A DNA stretch of 64,000 nucleotides, taken from Ctenosaura bakeri (lineage: Eukaryota > Chordata > Lepidosauria > Squamata > Iguanidae). The stretch spans positions 186,001-250,000 of the forward strand of contig CAOLHI010000645.1 in assembly GCA_948474755.1 (NCBI GenBank). The letters run 5' to 3'. Positions 34,828 through 45,427 of this stretch are shown here, piece after piece. Position 1 is the stretch's first letter. Each line of letters opens with the position of its first letter. Below the pieces are notes generated by a model that worked only from the letters and a program-made list of their open reading frames with translations, was not told the origin of the DNA and ran no database searches. The position numbers were made by a program, and so were the translations under genes.

Positions 34828-35270
34828 TGTCAGGGAATCAAAGCACGGAACCCTGGGAAAATGCTCAGACTACTGCAAGGCATTGCATCATACTCCAGCA
34901 GTGTGTATTGCAAGACATTGCATCATGTACTGGGGTGGTGTGCAAAGGGTACGGGGTGGTGTGCAAAGGGTACAGGGTGGTGTGCATATCCCTGTAGCTC
35001 ATTGGATGTAAATGTGTATATAAGGCAGCTGCGTCCGGGTCATGTTGTTTCGATTGACCAAACCCGGTTCCTGGCGTAAGCTTTTGTCAGTCTGTTTTGT
35101 GTTCTTGTACATATTGGAACCTTGAAGCTAAGATAAAGTGCCTCCTGCTTGGAAGTAAGCTTCTCTGTGTGAGTATCCTTCTTGGGAGCAGGATTGCTGC
35201 TGTCGGTTTGCTGAGAACCTTTTTACACTGTGTCTCCATGGGGATTGATTCTCTCATCATCCTCCCAACA
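34828..35270 (+). mobile_element. Solo LTR, 443 bp, 5-bp target duplication
   Basis: TGTCAGGGAATC...CCTCCCAACA, flanked by AAGTC (34823-34827 and 35271-35275). A TATA-box TGTATATAAGG lies near 35013 and a possible AAGATAAAG polyadenylation signal near 35129. The upstream part holds a tandem of about 21 bp (GGGGTGGTGTGCAAAGGGTA) at 34930-35000 and a second repeated phrase GCATTGCATCAT, as promoter enhancers often do. The 5-bp duplication fits Gypsy or some ERV integrases. Removal restores the Penelope-like sequence. Confidence 0.75.
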
Positions 35271-35318
35271 AAGTCTGCTATGGTCCCTTCTGAAATGACA
35301 TTCCTGAGAGCTTGTAGT

Positions 35319-36240
35319 TGTTATCAGGCCATACACACCACTCCATTATATGGTTTAATTGACAAAATATTTAATTGGCATGAAATATAAATTATATACT
35401 GCTATGACTGAGAGCTTCCTGGCAAAGAAGAACAGGCTGCACAAATGCATTGCAAAACCAGGTCAGATTTGAGACCTCAGAGCATGGCTAGGCCATAGTC
35501 AGGGAAATTCCGAAGATAATAGATTGGCAGATGTCCCTCAACAACTTGACCTTTAGAAACAATAGCACCCAAAACTGCTTCCATAGAACAATTGTTTGTC
35601 TTCGACCTTCTCCCTTTGTCCATCAAAACTCTACCTTTGTCCCCTCACCTGTCCCACCATTAAGGGAACTCTCATGACTCCTATCAGTCCTTTGTCACCT
35701 AATGCTAAAGGAAATAGCTCATTCTGGACCCCATTGTCTACTCTGCCAGATAGTCATTAACACCTTCCTTCCCAGGGTGGTAAGAGAGTTTTAAACTGTG
35801 GCTTTGCGCCAGATAACTCGCAGTACTTCTGTCTGCTGGCCATCACTCTGACACTTTGATTCCCAATTATACTACCCTTGGACTCCTAGTCTAAGCCACA
35901 TCGCTTCACTTCTTCTCTGCTGGAATAATAAATATCATCTACTTCATCCTAAATTTTCGTTATTGGAACTTTTCCTTTGGTTAGTCCTGTATGATTGTGA
36001 GACTGCTTGACTCTTGTATGTGCGGAACTGTTAATTCCCCTAATAAAACAAACAAGCTTACTTTTGAATCTTCAGCTATTTTTTCCCTGTACTAGTAGTG
36101 GTATACACAGGTGTAAAAGATCCTGTAAAGTTACTCCCCCCACCCCCTCAGCTTCCTCTTTGAGCTAATTTTCCCCACCATTTCACAGAGGCACTGGCAT
36201 CACAGGTGGACCCCTAAGTCACCCACATTTTGGGATAACA
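35319..36240 (+). mobile_element. Solo LTR, 922 bp, 4-bp target duplication
   Basis: TGTTATCAGGCC...TTTTGGGATAACA, flanked by TAGT (35315-35318 and 36241-36244). AATAAAAC lies at about 36042. Its 3' part is shared with 10513-10748. The ends (TGTTA and TAACA) and duplication length match the solo LTRs at 12691 and 42540, although the body differs. Removing it together with one TAGT joins CTGAGAGCTTG to TAGTCCATCC, which restores the reverse-strand Penelope frame. Confidence 0.75.
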
Positions 36241-36780
36241 TAGTCCATCCTTGTGTGGGATGTGTGTGTACAGGGACCATATATACAACCCAGTAGTGTG
36301 ATGCTGCAGCAAAGACGACAAATAATATTTCAGCCTGCATTACTGGAACCATTGTTTCCAAGACAAGAGAAGTGATATTAAATAATATTTTGCACTAGTT
36401 AGGCCACATTTGGAGTACTGCATTCATTTCTTGGCACCTCATTTTAGAAGGATATAGACAATTTGGAGCAGTTTCAGAGAAGGGCAGCAAGGATGATATG
36501 CAGTATGAAAAACAAAACATATAAGGAAAGGTTGAGAGATTTAGGCATGTTCCACCCACTGAAGAGAAAACGGAGAGGTAACATGACTGTACTCTTTAAA
36601 TACCTCAAGGGCTGTCACAAAAAGGAGGGCAGGCTTGTTCTCTCCTGCCCTAGAGACAAGAACCAAGTCTAATGGTCTTAAGTTACAGAAGGGTAGATTT
36701 CAATCGAACATTAGAAGGAACTTCTTGAGAGTAAGAGCTGTTTGACCATGGAACCCAACTACTTGAACAATGACTACTAT

Positions 36781-36959
36781 GTCTGGCAGTGGACTATGCT
36801 GCCTCAGAGTGTGGTGAAGTCTCCTTCTTTGGAGGTTTTTAAGCAGAAGTTGGATAGCCATCTATTAGGAGTGCTTTGATGTGGGTTCCTGTATGGCAGA
36901 TTGGGGTTGGACTGGATGGCCCCTGGGGTCTCTTCCAACTCTGTGAATCTATGATTCTA
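36781..36959 (+). mobile_element. CR1 3'-end fragment within the L3-like LINE
   Basis: Starts at GTCTGGCAGTGGAC and ends CAACTCTGTGAATCTATGATTC. Immediately after, 36966-37064 repeats the equivalent 3' block of the older LINE (GATTCTCTTTCTCTGGACAT). Two LINE 3' ends are therefore interleaved, meaning the CR1 piece lies inside the other. Confidence 0.6.
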
Positions 36960-37328
36960 CTTATAGAGGTGATGGATTCTCTTTCTCTGGACATCTTCAA
37001 AAAGAGGCTACAACCCTCCTGGGTTGGACTCAATGGCCTATGGGTCCTTTTCCAACTCTATGCACACTTGGAATCATGAGACAGCCCAGAAATATATGAA
37101 TATTGGAACTTCTATGTCTATTTACTTGAAAGTGAATTTCACCGGGTTCTGTGGACTTTGATCTTTTCCTCACTTGCATTCCCCTACTTATGAAATCCTC
37201 CACTCATCGCCATGAAAATCAACCGTCATATTATTAAACATGACAATTAATGGATACAAACAATGCAACAAATGACTTTAGCCCCACAGTACTGCTAAAG
37301 AAGTGCAGAGCTTTAAAATATACCTGTA

Positions 37329-37821
37329 ACAAGTCAGCCCTCCACATTCTCTAGAGTTTGGGGCACAGGACCCGCACAAAAGTGAAAAAAATAACAAATA
37401 TTAAAATATGCATATGTGTCTGTGGGAAAGGGACGAAGGCATGGTGGGGAGAACAGGCACCCAGAGTCCAAACCAGGTCAGAGAAAGGAGAGAGAAGGGG
37501 GTGGATCAGCACACTGGCCCCATAAATTCCTCTCTCACACCCATCTACTTCTTTGGGTGTGTGTGGGGCATCAGGGGAAGGTCTGTGGTGCTGAGAAATC
37601 AGACTGAAAGCCATCCTTAGCTGGCCAGGCAGTGGCTGATGGAGAAGGAGGAGGACCAGAGGCAGGTTTTTAAAAAGCTGCATGGTCTAATAGGAGCCAC
37701 CAAGAGGAAAGGCTGCCCTGGAAAAGAAATGCTTGGGATGGGCGTGAGGGACAGGGGTTGGAGAAACTCACAAATAATCAAATCTGTGAAAGTTAAACCC
37801 ACAAATGTGGAGAGACAACTG
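37329..37821. mobile_element. pogo/Tigger-like MITE
   Basis: Terminal inverted repeats: 5' AGTCAGCCCTCCACATTCTC, 3' ending ACAAATGTGGAGAGACAACT. The element sits next to TA at both ends (37327-37328 and 37822-37823), as expected for Tc1/pogo-type insertion. No transposase is encoded. Frames inside have no domain. Related copies are at 55586-55975 and 63059-63104. Confidence 0.65.
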
Positions 37822-38900
37822 TAATCACAAAAAAAAGGGGGGGCAACTTAGCCCTAGATTCATCTGAGGCTGGGTAGAGGATTAGAGGTGAAAGGAATGG
37901 TGAATGAAAACAACCTGAACAGAATTAAATTAGCAGAGAATATGTGGACAGTCTGTTTGCAGTGGTAAGTATCATGGAGATATAAGTTGTAGAAAATATT
38001 TCGACACTTCCAACACTTAGCTTCCTCACTTAGTGTTGCTGAAGTGTTGTTGAGAATGGAAGCAGTTCTCTGCTATGTGTGCACCTATACAGGAGGTGGC
38101 AATCATATGCCCCCCCGGATGTTGTTGGATTGCAGCTCCCAACATTCCTCACCATTAGGTGGGCTGGCTATGACTATTGTGATTTGCATTCCAAGATCTC
38201 TATGGTGGAAGGTTTCATGACTCCCATAATGTCCTGTATGCTATGATTGAGATAACCTTGGCTAGTGTGGCTAAGCCAACTTAGACGGCGGTGGCACAGG
38301 AGCAAAAAAGTAATGAGTGCAGCCATAGGTAGGTGCAAGAAATACTTGTGTCTGACAAAGAAAAATCTGCTGGTTTCCCATCAGTTTACTTCTGCAATGC
38401 CTGGCATGTGGGTGGGTTTTCAAATCTAAAGACATTCTTAGAAGGCTACCTTGGAAAATCACCCATTCTAGGCATGTGATTTCTTAAGTTTCTATAGTGC
38501 TTTTCACTGTGAGGACACACTCAGAAGCCAGGTGCTGCAGAAATACAATGAGGGGGAGTTAGCAATGCAGATGGATTTTTCTGTCTTCCTGCTACTGCTG
38601 TCATGTAGTCTTGAAAAAAAGCACACCAACAGGATCCCATTCTTTTCTTGTTCCCATTTATCCACCATTTTTTTGTTGTTGTGCCCACCGTATTCCAGCC
38701 CAAATACCCCATTTGCTGTTTCCCTCTGAAAAATGCAAATACCCCTAAATAATGGCAGATGCATGCCATTATGAAGGATGCATTATGGTGATCAGACTGC
38801 CAAAATACTGTTTTTACTGATGCTGTTTGCAATAGCAGCAAATAACAACTTAGAAGGGGAAAAAAAGAATGAGACTGTGCTATTGATATGGCTAATAATG
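37822..38900. other. Mostly unassigned; short dispersed-repeat piece
   Basis: 38105-38172 (GATGTTGTTGGATTGCAGCT, then CCCAACATTCCTCACCATTA) resembles a repeat very common in reptile genomes whose class I cannot name. The rest shows no repeat or gene. Confidence 0.4.
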
Positions 38901-38908
38901 GAGCCTGT

Positions 38909-39681
38909 CAGTGATGTAGACTTGAGTCAACTGACTTGGACTCAAGTCAGACTTAGGTTGCTTCAGTGACTCAACTTGGACTCAGCTCAGCCATAAATGA
39001 TGCACTGACTTGACTCAACTTGTCTCAAGACTTGTATATTTTTAGTGACTGACTTGCTGTCCTTGGTTCAGTAACATAACACGTTCATCTAGAAACCTTC
39101 CAATTTTGAACAATGCTTCTATCCTTTTTTGCCTACTGGTCACATGACAATATATCTCAAGCCCAAAATATGGGTGCATTTTTCAGAGGAAAACAGCAAA
39201 TGGGTTAGGCAACGGGCACGAGGTCTGCTCAGCAGTTTGTGCTGCTGCATATTGGAAGAGCCTTCTAAAACTTTTCCTAAGAGCAGAAGGCAAAACTCTC
39301 CCCCAGAGTGCAGGGTGCATTTCTCAGAGGGGAAGAGCAAATGTGTTAGGCAATGGGCTTGAGGAGGAAGGATCCTTCCTTCTAAAGCTTTTGAAGCTTC
39401 AGTAATGAGAAGGAAGAAAGTTCCTATTCCTCATGTCCAAAGCTGCAGATGGTAAAATCACAAGATGGCAAGATCGCAAATGTAGAGGACCAACTCTGCT
39501 TAAACTGTTAAAACTGACTTTATTCAACTCTGTCCAAAAAGTCTGGAATGTTGGTTGAGGTATAAAACTGGCTCCCAGACTTGAAACTTGACTTGAAAGT
39601 ATCTTCAAGGACTTGAGACTTGAAGGTAGAGACTTGAGACTTGACTTGAGACTTGGAGTAAAAGACTTAAATACATCACTG
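38909..39681. mobile_element. hAT-type MITE with perfect 8-bp target duplication
   Basis: 773 bp with inverted ends CAGTGATGTAGACTTGAGT and ACTTAAATACATCACTG, flanked by GAGCCTGT on both sides (38901-38908 and 39682-39689). An 8-bp duplication and CA..TG ends identify hAT. Beside each end lies a long stretch of degenerate GACTTGAGACTTG repeats (about 38918-39060 and 39570-39665), extending the inverted terminal structure. The interior holds a direct repeat of about 53 bp (39170-39222 and 39315-39367, GGGTGCATTTYTCAGAGG). No transposase frame. Confidence 0.9.
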
Positions 39682-39689
39682 GAGCCTGT

Positions 39690-40771
39690 TGAGAATTTAA
39701 GATCTCCAGTGGAGGCCCTTTTGCCTGTTCTACGGCAGTAGAGGTTAAGTTGGTGAGTACACAACAGAGCTGTCTCTTTAGGCAGCACTTCAGTTGTGGA
39801 ACACTCTCCAAGGGAAGTCAGTCCAGCTCCATATTTAGCTGGTTAATTCTTCTTTGTTTTGGCAGGTCCCTCACTTTTAAATGTTTTTAGTTTCTTTTTC
39901 AAGAACATCATGTTCTGCTTTGTTTTTACTGTACATAACTTTGGGGGTCCAGGTAAGTAAAAGAACTCCATCTTGTTCCTCTTCTGCTATTTCAGTTCTA
40001 TCTCTCAGATAAAGTACACTTTTCCTGCAAGACGCAGAGACTGGTTCCACCCTCCATTTTCATTTTTATAACAACTTTGTAAGAAAGGTTTAAGAGATAA
40101 CAATTGGCCCAAGGACTTGGGGGACTCTATGCCGCCTCCAACCCTCAAATCTGGACCCAGTCCTTTAAAGTAGTGTCAATCCACTTGAGATATTTTTAGA
40201 CAGACAAGATCAAGATAATCTATAGCACAAGATCCGGTTAGTTCTTCTTCTGCAGTCACAAACTTATTGGGAGCTAGTAGCTGGATTTGGGAAACTGGGT
40301 ACTATTTTATTTTTCCACAATAAACAAGAGCAGTGCTGTTGTGAGCACTCTGGAATGTAGCTGGGACATTTAATCATGTAGGCAACTTCTGAGACACAGC
40401 CACTGATTCAAGGTAAACCTCAAAAATGATACTACCCAATGTTTTAATTGACAGATGACCTTGCCAACCATGTTCATACAAGGAAACAAACATAAAAAAG
40501 AGGCAAAGCAAAAAAAAATAGATGAAAAAGAATATTGGTACTTTGGCAAATGGACAAATTATTTATACCCTGAAGAGTCAAATTTTGAGGAACAAGAATC
40601 AAATGACTTTTAAAAACTATAAAATTATTATTTCAAAGAGAAGACTCTTGCATTATTTTGTGCTGCTCTGTGATTCTCTGTGAACAGAGAATCTGGGTGA
40701 TTTTGTAATGCTGTGGAAGAGACTGTTTTAAGTAAATACCCTATTTCAGAATTTAAGGAGGAGGCGACTGT
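39690..40771. other. No gene recognised
   Basis: Unassigned sequence. Small frames only. Confidence 0.5.
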
Positions 40772-41128
40772 CAAGCTGGAGCAAGTCCAGAGGAGGGCCG
40801 AAGGGATGCCACGTAGAGGAAGGAGGGGACTTGTTTTCTGCTGCTCCAGAGACCAGGACAAGGAGCAATGGATTCAAACCGCAGGAAAGGAGATTCCACC
40901 TGAACCTCAGGAAGAACTTCCTGACAGTCAGGGCTGTCCGGCAGTGGAATCTGCTGCCTCGGAGTGTAGTGGAGGCTCCTTCCTTGGAGGTTTTTAAGCA
41001 GAGGCTTGATGGCCATCTGTCGGGATTGATTTGAGGGTGTTCCTGCATGGCAGGGGGTTGGACTGGATGGCCTGTGTGGTCTCTTCCAACTCTACATTTC
41101 TATGATTCTATGATTCTATGATTCTATT
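40772..41128 (+). mobile_element. CR1 3' end with internal deletion, young-looking
   Basis: Starts AAGCTGGAGCAAGTCCAGAG, then at about 40800 jumps directly to GAAGGGATGCCACGTAGAGG, losing the intervening 120 bp or so present at 56.95-57.10 kb. The rest is nearly the same as 57100-57416, ending with several TATGATTC units. High similarity to that copy suggests the youngest CR1 subfamily here. Confidence 0.85.
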
Positions 41129-41688
41129 TTTTATCCATTTATCAACCATTGTTGATTTTCCTTAAAAGGAAAAACAGTTAAATGTGCCCATGGACAAGGA
41201 GAGGAGGGAGTGTTTTAAGATTTTAATATAACAAGATCAGTTGTGAAGGGTCAGAGAAAAAAACAGTTATTTGACACAAGCTGCAAAAAGCTTACCTGAG
41301 CAAATTTTACCTTCTGTCTCTATTCTGGTCCAAGGACAATGTAATACGATAGGTGGAAACTGTTTGCTTGCATTTTTTCAACTGCGATATGAAAACCAAG
41401 GGAACAAGGACTGAAATGTATAATTTCCAGAGAAGGATATCCACAGTATTGAGAGTTATCTTTCCCAAGAAAATAAATGACCAGCTCAGACCAACTTAAA
41501 AATCCTCTTGTTGGATGAGGTCCATCTAAGCACTGTTAAATTGTGTTAAACTGTCTAAGCCAGTGGCTGTCACAGAGACTTTCAGTTCAGTTAATATGGA
41601 ATGAAGTAATATTGTTAGTTCATAATGATGAAAGAAAGGCAAGAAGAGAGGTTAAGAAAGGATCAGAAGGAGTAGGAGCCAAGCCTTT
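41129..41688. other. No gene recognised
   Basis: Unassigned, AT-rich. Confidence 0.45.
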
Positions 41689-41814
41689 TCATAGAATCAT
41701 AGAGCTGGAAGAGACTCCAGGGGCCATCGAGTCGAACCCCCTGCTATGCAGAAACACCTATCAAAGCATTCCCAAAAGATGGACATCCAGCCTCTGCTTA
41801 AAAACCTTCAAAGA

Positions 41815-44288
41815 AAGAATATTAATGGAAAAGAAAAAGAAAGGAGGATGTGGTCTTCCAGATTTGAAGTTGTATGCAGCGGGGCTATCATGGATTGCAG
41901 ACTGGATAACCCTTAAAAATGATTGAACTTTAAAACTTGAAGGTGCAGACAACAAATTCAGATGGCACGCATACCAGCGGTATGGAAAAGAAAGAGCCGA
42001 TAAAGAATTTTTGAACCATTACATAAGAAAATCATTATTGGAAATCTGGAAAAAAATTAAGACTAAGATTAACAAAAAAATTCCATAATGGGTTTCTCCC
42101 CATGAAGCACTCTTCAGGAGATGGAAAACCCTTCAAGAAAAACAGATCTATTACAAAGACATCATAATTGAAATGGAAAATTTTAGACTAAAATCAAGGG
42201 CTGAACTAGAGGAACAAGAGTTCCCCAGTCAATAGTTCTTATATATGCAACTTAAAGAGAGATTTAAAATGGACATGAAGCTAGAGAGATTTCTTTCCAA
42301 ATCAGAGAAAAACGAATTTGAAGAGGCTGTTTTTGAAAAACCAACACATCTGACATCTCAAATATATAAATTTCTATTAACTAGAGAAATGGAAGCAGAA
42401 ACTATAAAAAAAAACCCAATGATTAAATGGGCATCAAACATTGGCAAAACAATACAACTGGAAGATTGGGAAAATATTTGGAGAAGGATGCAAAAATTTA
42501 CATCATCCCAAAATCTTAAAGAAAACTACTTGAAAATGTTGTTACTACGGTTATGATATATCTGGTGAGAGCACTAGATATCATTTTGATATCAAATAAT
42601 TTGGCCTTTGCTTGACCTTTCTCTGCCACCCTACTCCATGTGTTTGCAGAGCTCCACTGGATAAGCACATATTAGGAGCGGTCGTTAATGGTTGTAAATT
42701 CCAAACCTCATTTAGGCAGGCAACTTAAGCCTCTCCGATGCTTCAGGGAAAAACCTTCTTGCAAACCAGCCTTGCTCAGCGTGAATCTACACAAAGATGC
42801 ACGGCTGAGTGCCGAGCCATTCCTTTATGTTGGGCCATTTGCATATTGGTCATACTATTGTCATCAACCACTAAGCCCATCATGTAAACTTGAACTTTTC
42901 CAACTCCTTTGTCCAGCTCCAAAATTCCTTTGTTCTCACCGAGCATGGCATAGCCTGTAGGTAAAATCCACCCTATAAAAGGTCCCCATTTTCTAGTCTT
43001 CCCCAGACTACTTTGGACTTCCATCCCGCCTTGCTGCCTTTTGTCTGAAGAAGCTTCCCTCAGCGAACCAAGCTGAGCTCTCCCTCCTGCAAACCGCCTC
43101 TCCTCTCCAGGACTACGAGACCAGGTGTCGTATTACCCATTTTCCCAAAAGCTCTCCATTTCTGTTTCTAGTTAGCTGTGTGCATGTGGTGTCTTTTATG
43201 TTGTTTATCCTCAATAAATGTTATTTTTGTTACTTTAAAACCTTGTCTGACTACGCTCTCTGACCTGAAGCCGTAGACATAGGGTACAAGATCCTAGCTA
43301 GAGTTACCCTGCCTCTTGTTGGCTTAAGAGAGTGCTTGAGACTAATTTCCCCATCTCATGTTGTTGTTTGGTTATTTGGGCGCCCTCCTGGGACCCCCAA
43401 CATACAGGGTAACAATGTTTCATAGATGGTATCTGAGTCCATCCAAATTAGATAAGATGTATAAAACAGGACAGAAAGAATGTTGGAAATGTACAAAAGA
43501 AGAGGTAACGTTTTACCACACATGATGGATGTGTACAAAAGCAAAAAGATTTTGGAAGAGTATCAACAAAATCATGTCATATTGATATGTTAGAGATCAA
43601 TATACCACTCTCCCCTGAACTCTATTTATTGAACATCATCCCAAAAGCAGAACCAACCGTGAAAAACAGATGGAAATTAATATTATATATATCTGCTAGT
43701 ATCATCTATGCAAAATATTGGAAAAGTCAGCAAATTCCAGAACCTGATGATCATGAAGCTCAATAAGATGAAAAACTGTGATAAATTATCAAAATCACTT
43801 AAGGAGGAAAAAAAGGAGATATATGAAACAGAGTGGGAGCCAATAACTAGATACCTAAAAAGGAGATATGGCGAAATTATAATAATGTAAACTTATAAAG
43901 GTTAAAACCATTATTGAAAATCACAGCAGCTGGTCATTATTAGTACTGAATACCCTGATTAAACAGGGAAAGGTGATAAAAACAACAACAACATAAGTAT
44001 GAGTGGTCCAATAGGATGGTAAAGTAGGATAAAAAAATGTGCATATGTGTTCAAAATGTATTGCATTTATAGAGGTATCCTTAATAATGCATAGAATAAA
44101 CCTAAAAAAGATAAGCAGGAAGTAAACAAAAAACTGCTTTTTCTGAACAGAGAAAGTAGTTTATGATAAGAAATAAGAAGTGAATTATAACATCTGTATA
44201 ATGATAAAGAATGATGATATGTTTTCTGTACTGATTATGTATATGAATATTGTTTATATAAATTTATTATATTATTTTTAAAAAAACA
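41815..44288 (+). mobile_element. L1-type LINE, 3' part, split by a solo LTR
   Basis: A 5'-truncated L1 ORF2 C-terminus. Readable pieces include GGCGLPDLKLYAAGLSWIADW near 41850, the frame 42245-42556 (RFLSKSEKNEFEEAVF, MIKWASNIGKTIQLEDWENIW), then after the LTR MFHRWYLSPSKLDKMYKTGQ and the zinc-knuckle start ECWKC near 43470. An A-rich tail ends at about 44288. AAAAACCTTCAAAGAAA before it and AAAAAACACCAAAGAAA after it form an imperfect target duplication in CR1 sequence. Confidence 0.85.
42540..43414 (+). mobile_element. Solo LTR, endogenous-retrovirus type
   Basis: 875 bp, TGTTACTACGG...CAGGGTAACA, with the exact 4-bp duplication ATGT (42536-42539 and 43415-43418). A TATA-like CTATAAAAG lies near 42973 and CAATAAATG near 43211. 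Same family as 12691-13527: they share AGATATCATTTTGATATCA near the start, TTTGGCC, CCCGCCTTGCTG, and the region before the end. It cuts the L1 frame exactly between ENYLKM and FHRWYLS. Confidence 0.9.
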
Positions 44289-44584
44289 CCAAAGAAAACC
44301 TCCACCACACTCCATTGAACCAGCATATTCCACTGCCAGACAGCTCTGACTGTTCATTCACCAATCCATTAACAGATGGTATAACATGGCAGGCCATTTT
44401 GCTAAATATACAAGAATTCAGATTATACAATAATTCAGGAAGGACTTGCAGCCTCCTGGAGCCTCAAATAAGATAAAACAATTGCTTTGAAATCCAAATA
44501 TGCTATATTTGCCACTACCAATTCATTTCAGCAGCCGCACATAGCCTTTATAACAGCGAGAATGCTACATGCCCTGAGTCAGAG

Positions 44585-44768
44585 GGCCTTTCTGCACTAC
44601 ATTGTTATAGTGCTATTATTCTACTTTCAACATCCTCTGGAATCCTGGGGCTTGCAGTTTAGGGAGGGACATTTAGAATTCTCAGCCAGAGAGCTCTTTG
44701 GCCTCAGTAAACTACAGACTGCAGATTTCCACAGAATGTTGAAAATGGAATCATATCAGTTTAACAGT
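44585..44768. mobile_element. Palindromic MITE, 3' end trimmed
   Basis: GGCCTTTCTGCACTACATTG at the start, the internal GGAATCCTGGGGCTTGCAGT and its inverted partner, ending near GTTTAACAGTAT. The last bases are replaced by the 3' terminus of the adjacent CR1. Confidence 0.8.
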
Positions 44769-45427
44769 ATAGAATCATAGAATCATAGAGTTGGAAGAGA
44801 CCACAAGGGCCATCCAGTCCAACCCCTTGCTATGCAGGAACCCACATCAAAGCATTCCCAACAGATGGCCATCCAACCTCTGCTTAATACTTCCAAAGAA
44901 GGAGACTCCACCACACCCCGAGGCAGCATATTCCACTGCTGGACAGCTCTGACTGTCAGGAAGTTCTTTCTGAGGTTCAGGTGGAATTTCCTTTCCTGCA
45001 GCTTGAATCCATTGCTCCTTTTCCTATCTCTGGGGCAGCAGAAAACAAGCCTGTTCCTTCTTCGATATGACATCCCATCAAATATTTAAACATGACTATT
45101 ATGTCCCCTCTTAACCTTCTCTTCTGTAGACTAAACATACCCAGCTCTCTGAGACACTCCTGATAGGGCATGACTTCCAGACCTGTCACCATTTTGGTTG
45201 CTCTCCTCTGGACATGCTCCAGTTGTCAATATTCTTCTTTAACTGAGGTGCCCAGAACTGGACACAGTATTCCAGATTAGGTCTAACCAAGGCAGAATAG
45301 AGTTAGTATCATTACCTCCTTTGATCTAGACACCATACTCCTATTGATGCAACCAAGAATTGTATTGCCTTTCTTGGCTGCTGCACCACACTACTGACTC
45401 ATGATCAGCTTGTGATCTACCAAGACT
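44769..45427 (-). mobile_element. CR1 LINE, 3' fragment
   Basis: Reverse-strand CR1 with a tandem ATAGAATCATAGAATC 3' end abutting the MITE. It is 5' truncated near 45427, after the complement of AACATGAGTCAGTAG. Minus frames 45192-44977 and 45073-44783 give [19 protein letters not shown] and [20 protein letters not shown]. Confidence 0.85.

Larger units (their letters stand above)
31061..36286 (-). mobile_element. Penelope-like retroelement, heavily interrupted
   Basis: Reading the minus strand: a segment like THIPHKDGLQALR near 36286-36241 and its continuation near 35318-35271, VISEGTIADLPTKICHF and YTTFGNNIY near 34820-34770, SYANIFMAALEQCFL-like near 34745-34710, the catalytic LRYTDDM near 34675 and a downstream LDTTI/CKPTDH-like stretch near 34550-34485. 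These are Penelope-type reverse transcriptase motifs, with many stops. The far 3' part (31065-31330) carries the tail motif ending CATCTGATAAAATAGATTT. Interruptions: a 5S fragment, CR1 31331-34088, LTR 34828-35270, LTR 35319-36240. The near-repeat CAGTAGTATG / CAGTAGTGTG at its borders could be its target duplication. Confidence 0.7.
29805..37064 (+). mobile_element. L3/CR1-like LINE, split by a Penelope-like element
   Basis: An old CR1-clade copy in two parts. Part one (29805-about 31060) covers the segment before the reverse transcriptase (RKAKAQ-like near 29833), the RT (LDFNKAFD-like near 30545, FNICIND near 30765) and the thumb region, ending at ACAGTAGTATG. Part two (about 36287-37064) resumes at CCCAGTAGTGTGATGCTGCAGC and reaches the 3' end. 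It is broken once more by a CR1 3' piece at 36781-36959. Orientation, age and break position agree, so I treat it as one element. The linking of the two parts is an inference. Confidence 0.65.
41689..44352 (-). mobile_element. CR1 3' fragment split by an L1
   Basis: A small reverse-strand CR1 3' end seen as 41689-41814 (from TCATAGAATCATAGAGCTGG to AAAAACCTTCAAAGAA) and 44291-44352 (AACCTCCACCACACTCC to CAGACAGCTCTGACTG). The two parts are consecutive in the CR1 consensus. Between them lies an L1 with its own nested LTR. Confidence 0.8.

Noticed and set aside
31331..41128. CRISPR-like array from repeated ATAGAATC / TATGATTC units
   Set aside because: These are the short tandem 3' ends of CR1 elements in a eukaryotic genome, with no unique spacers.
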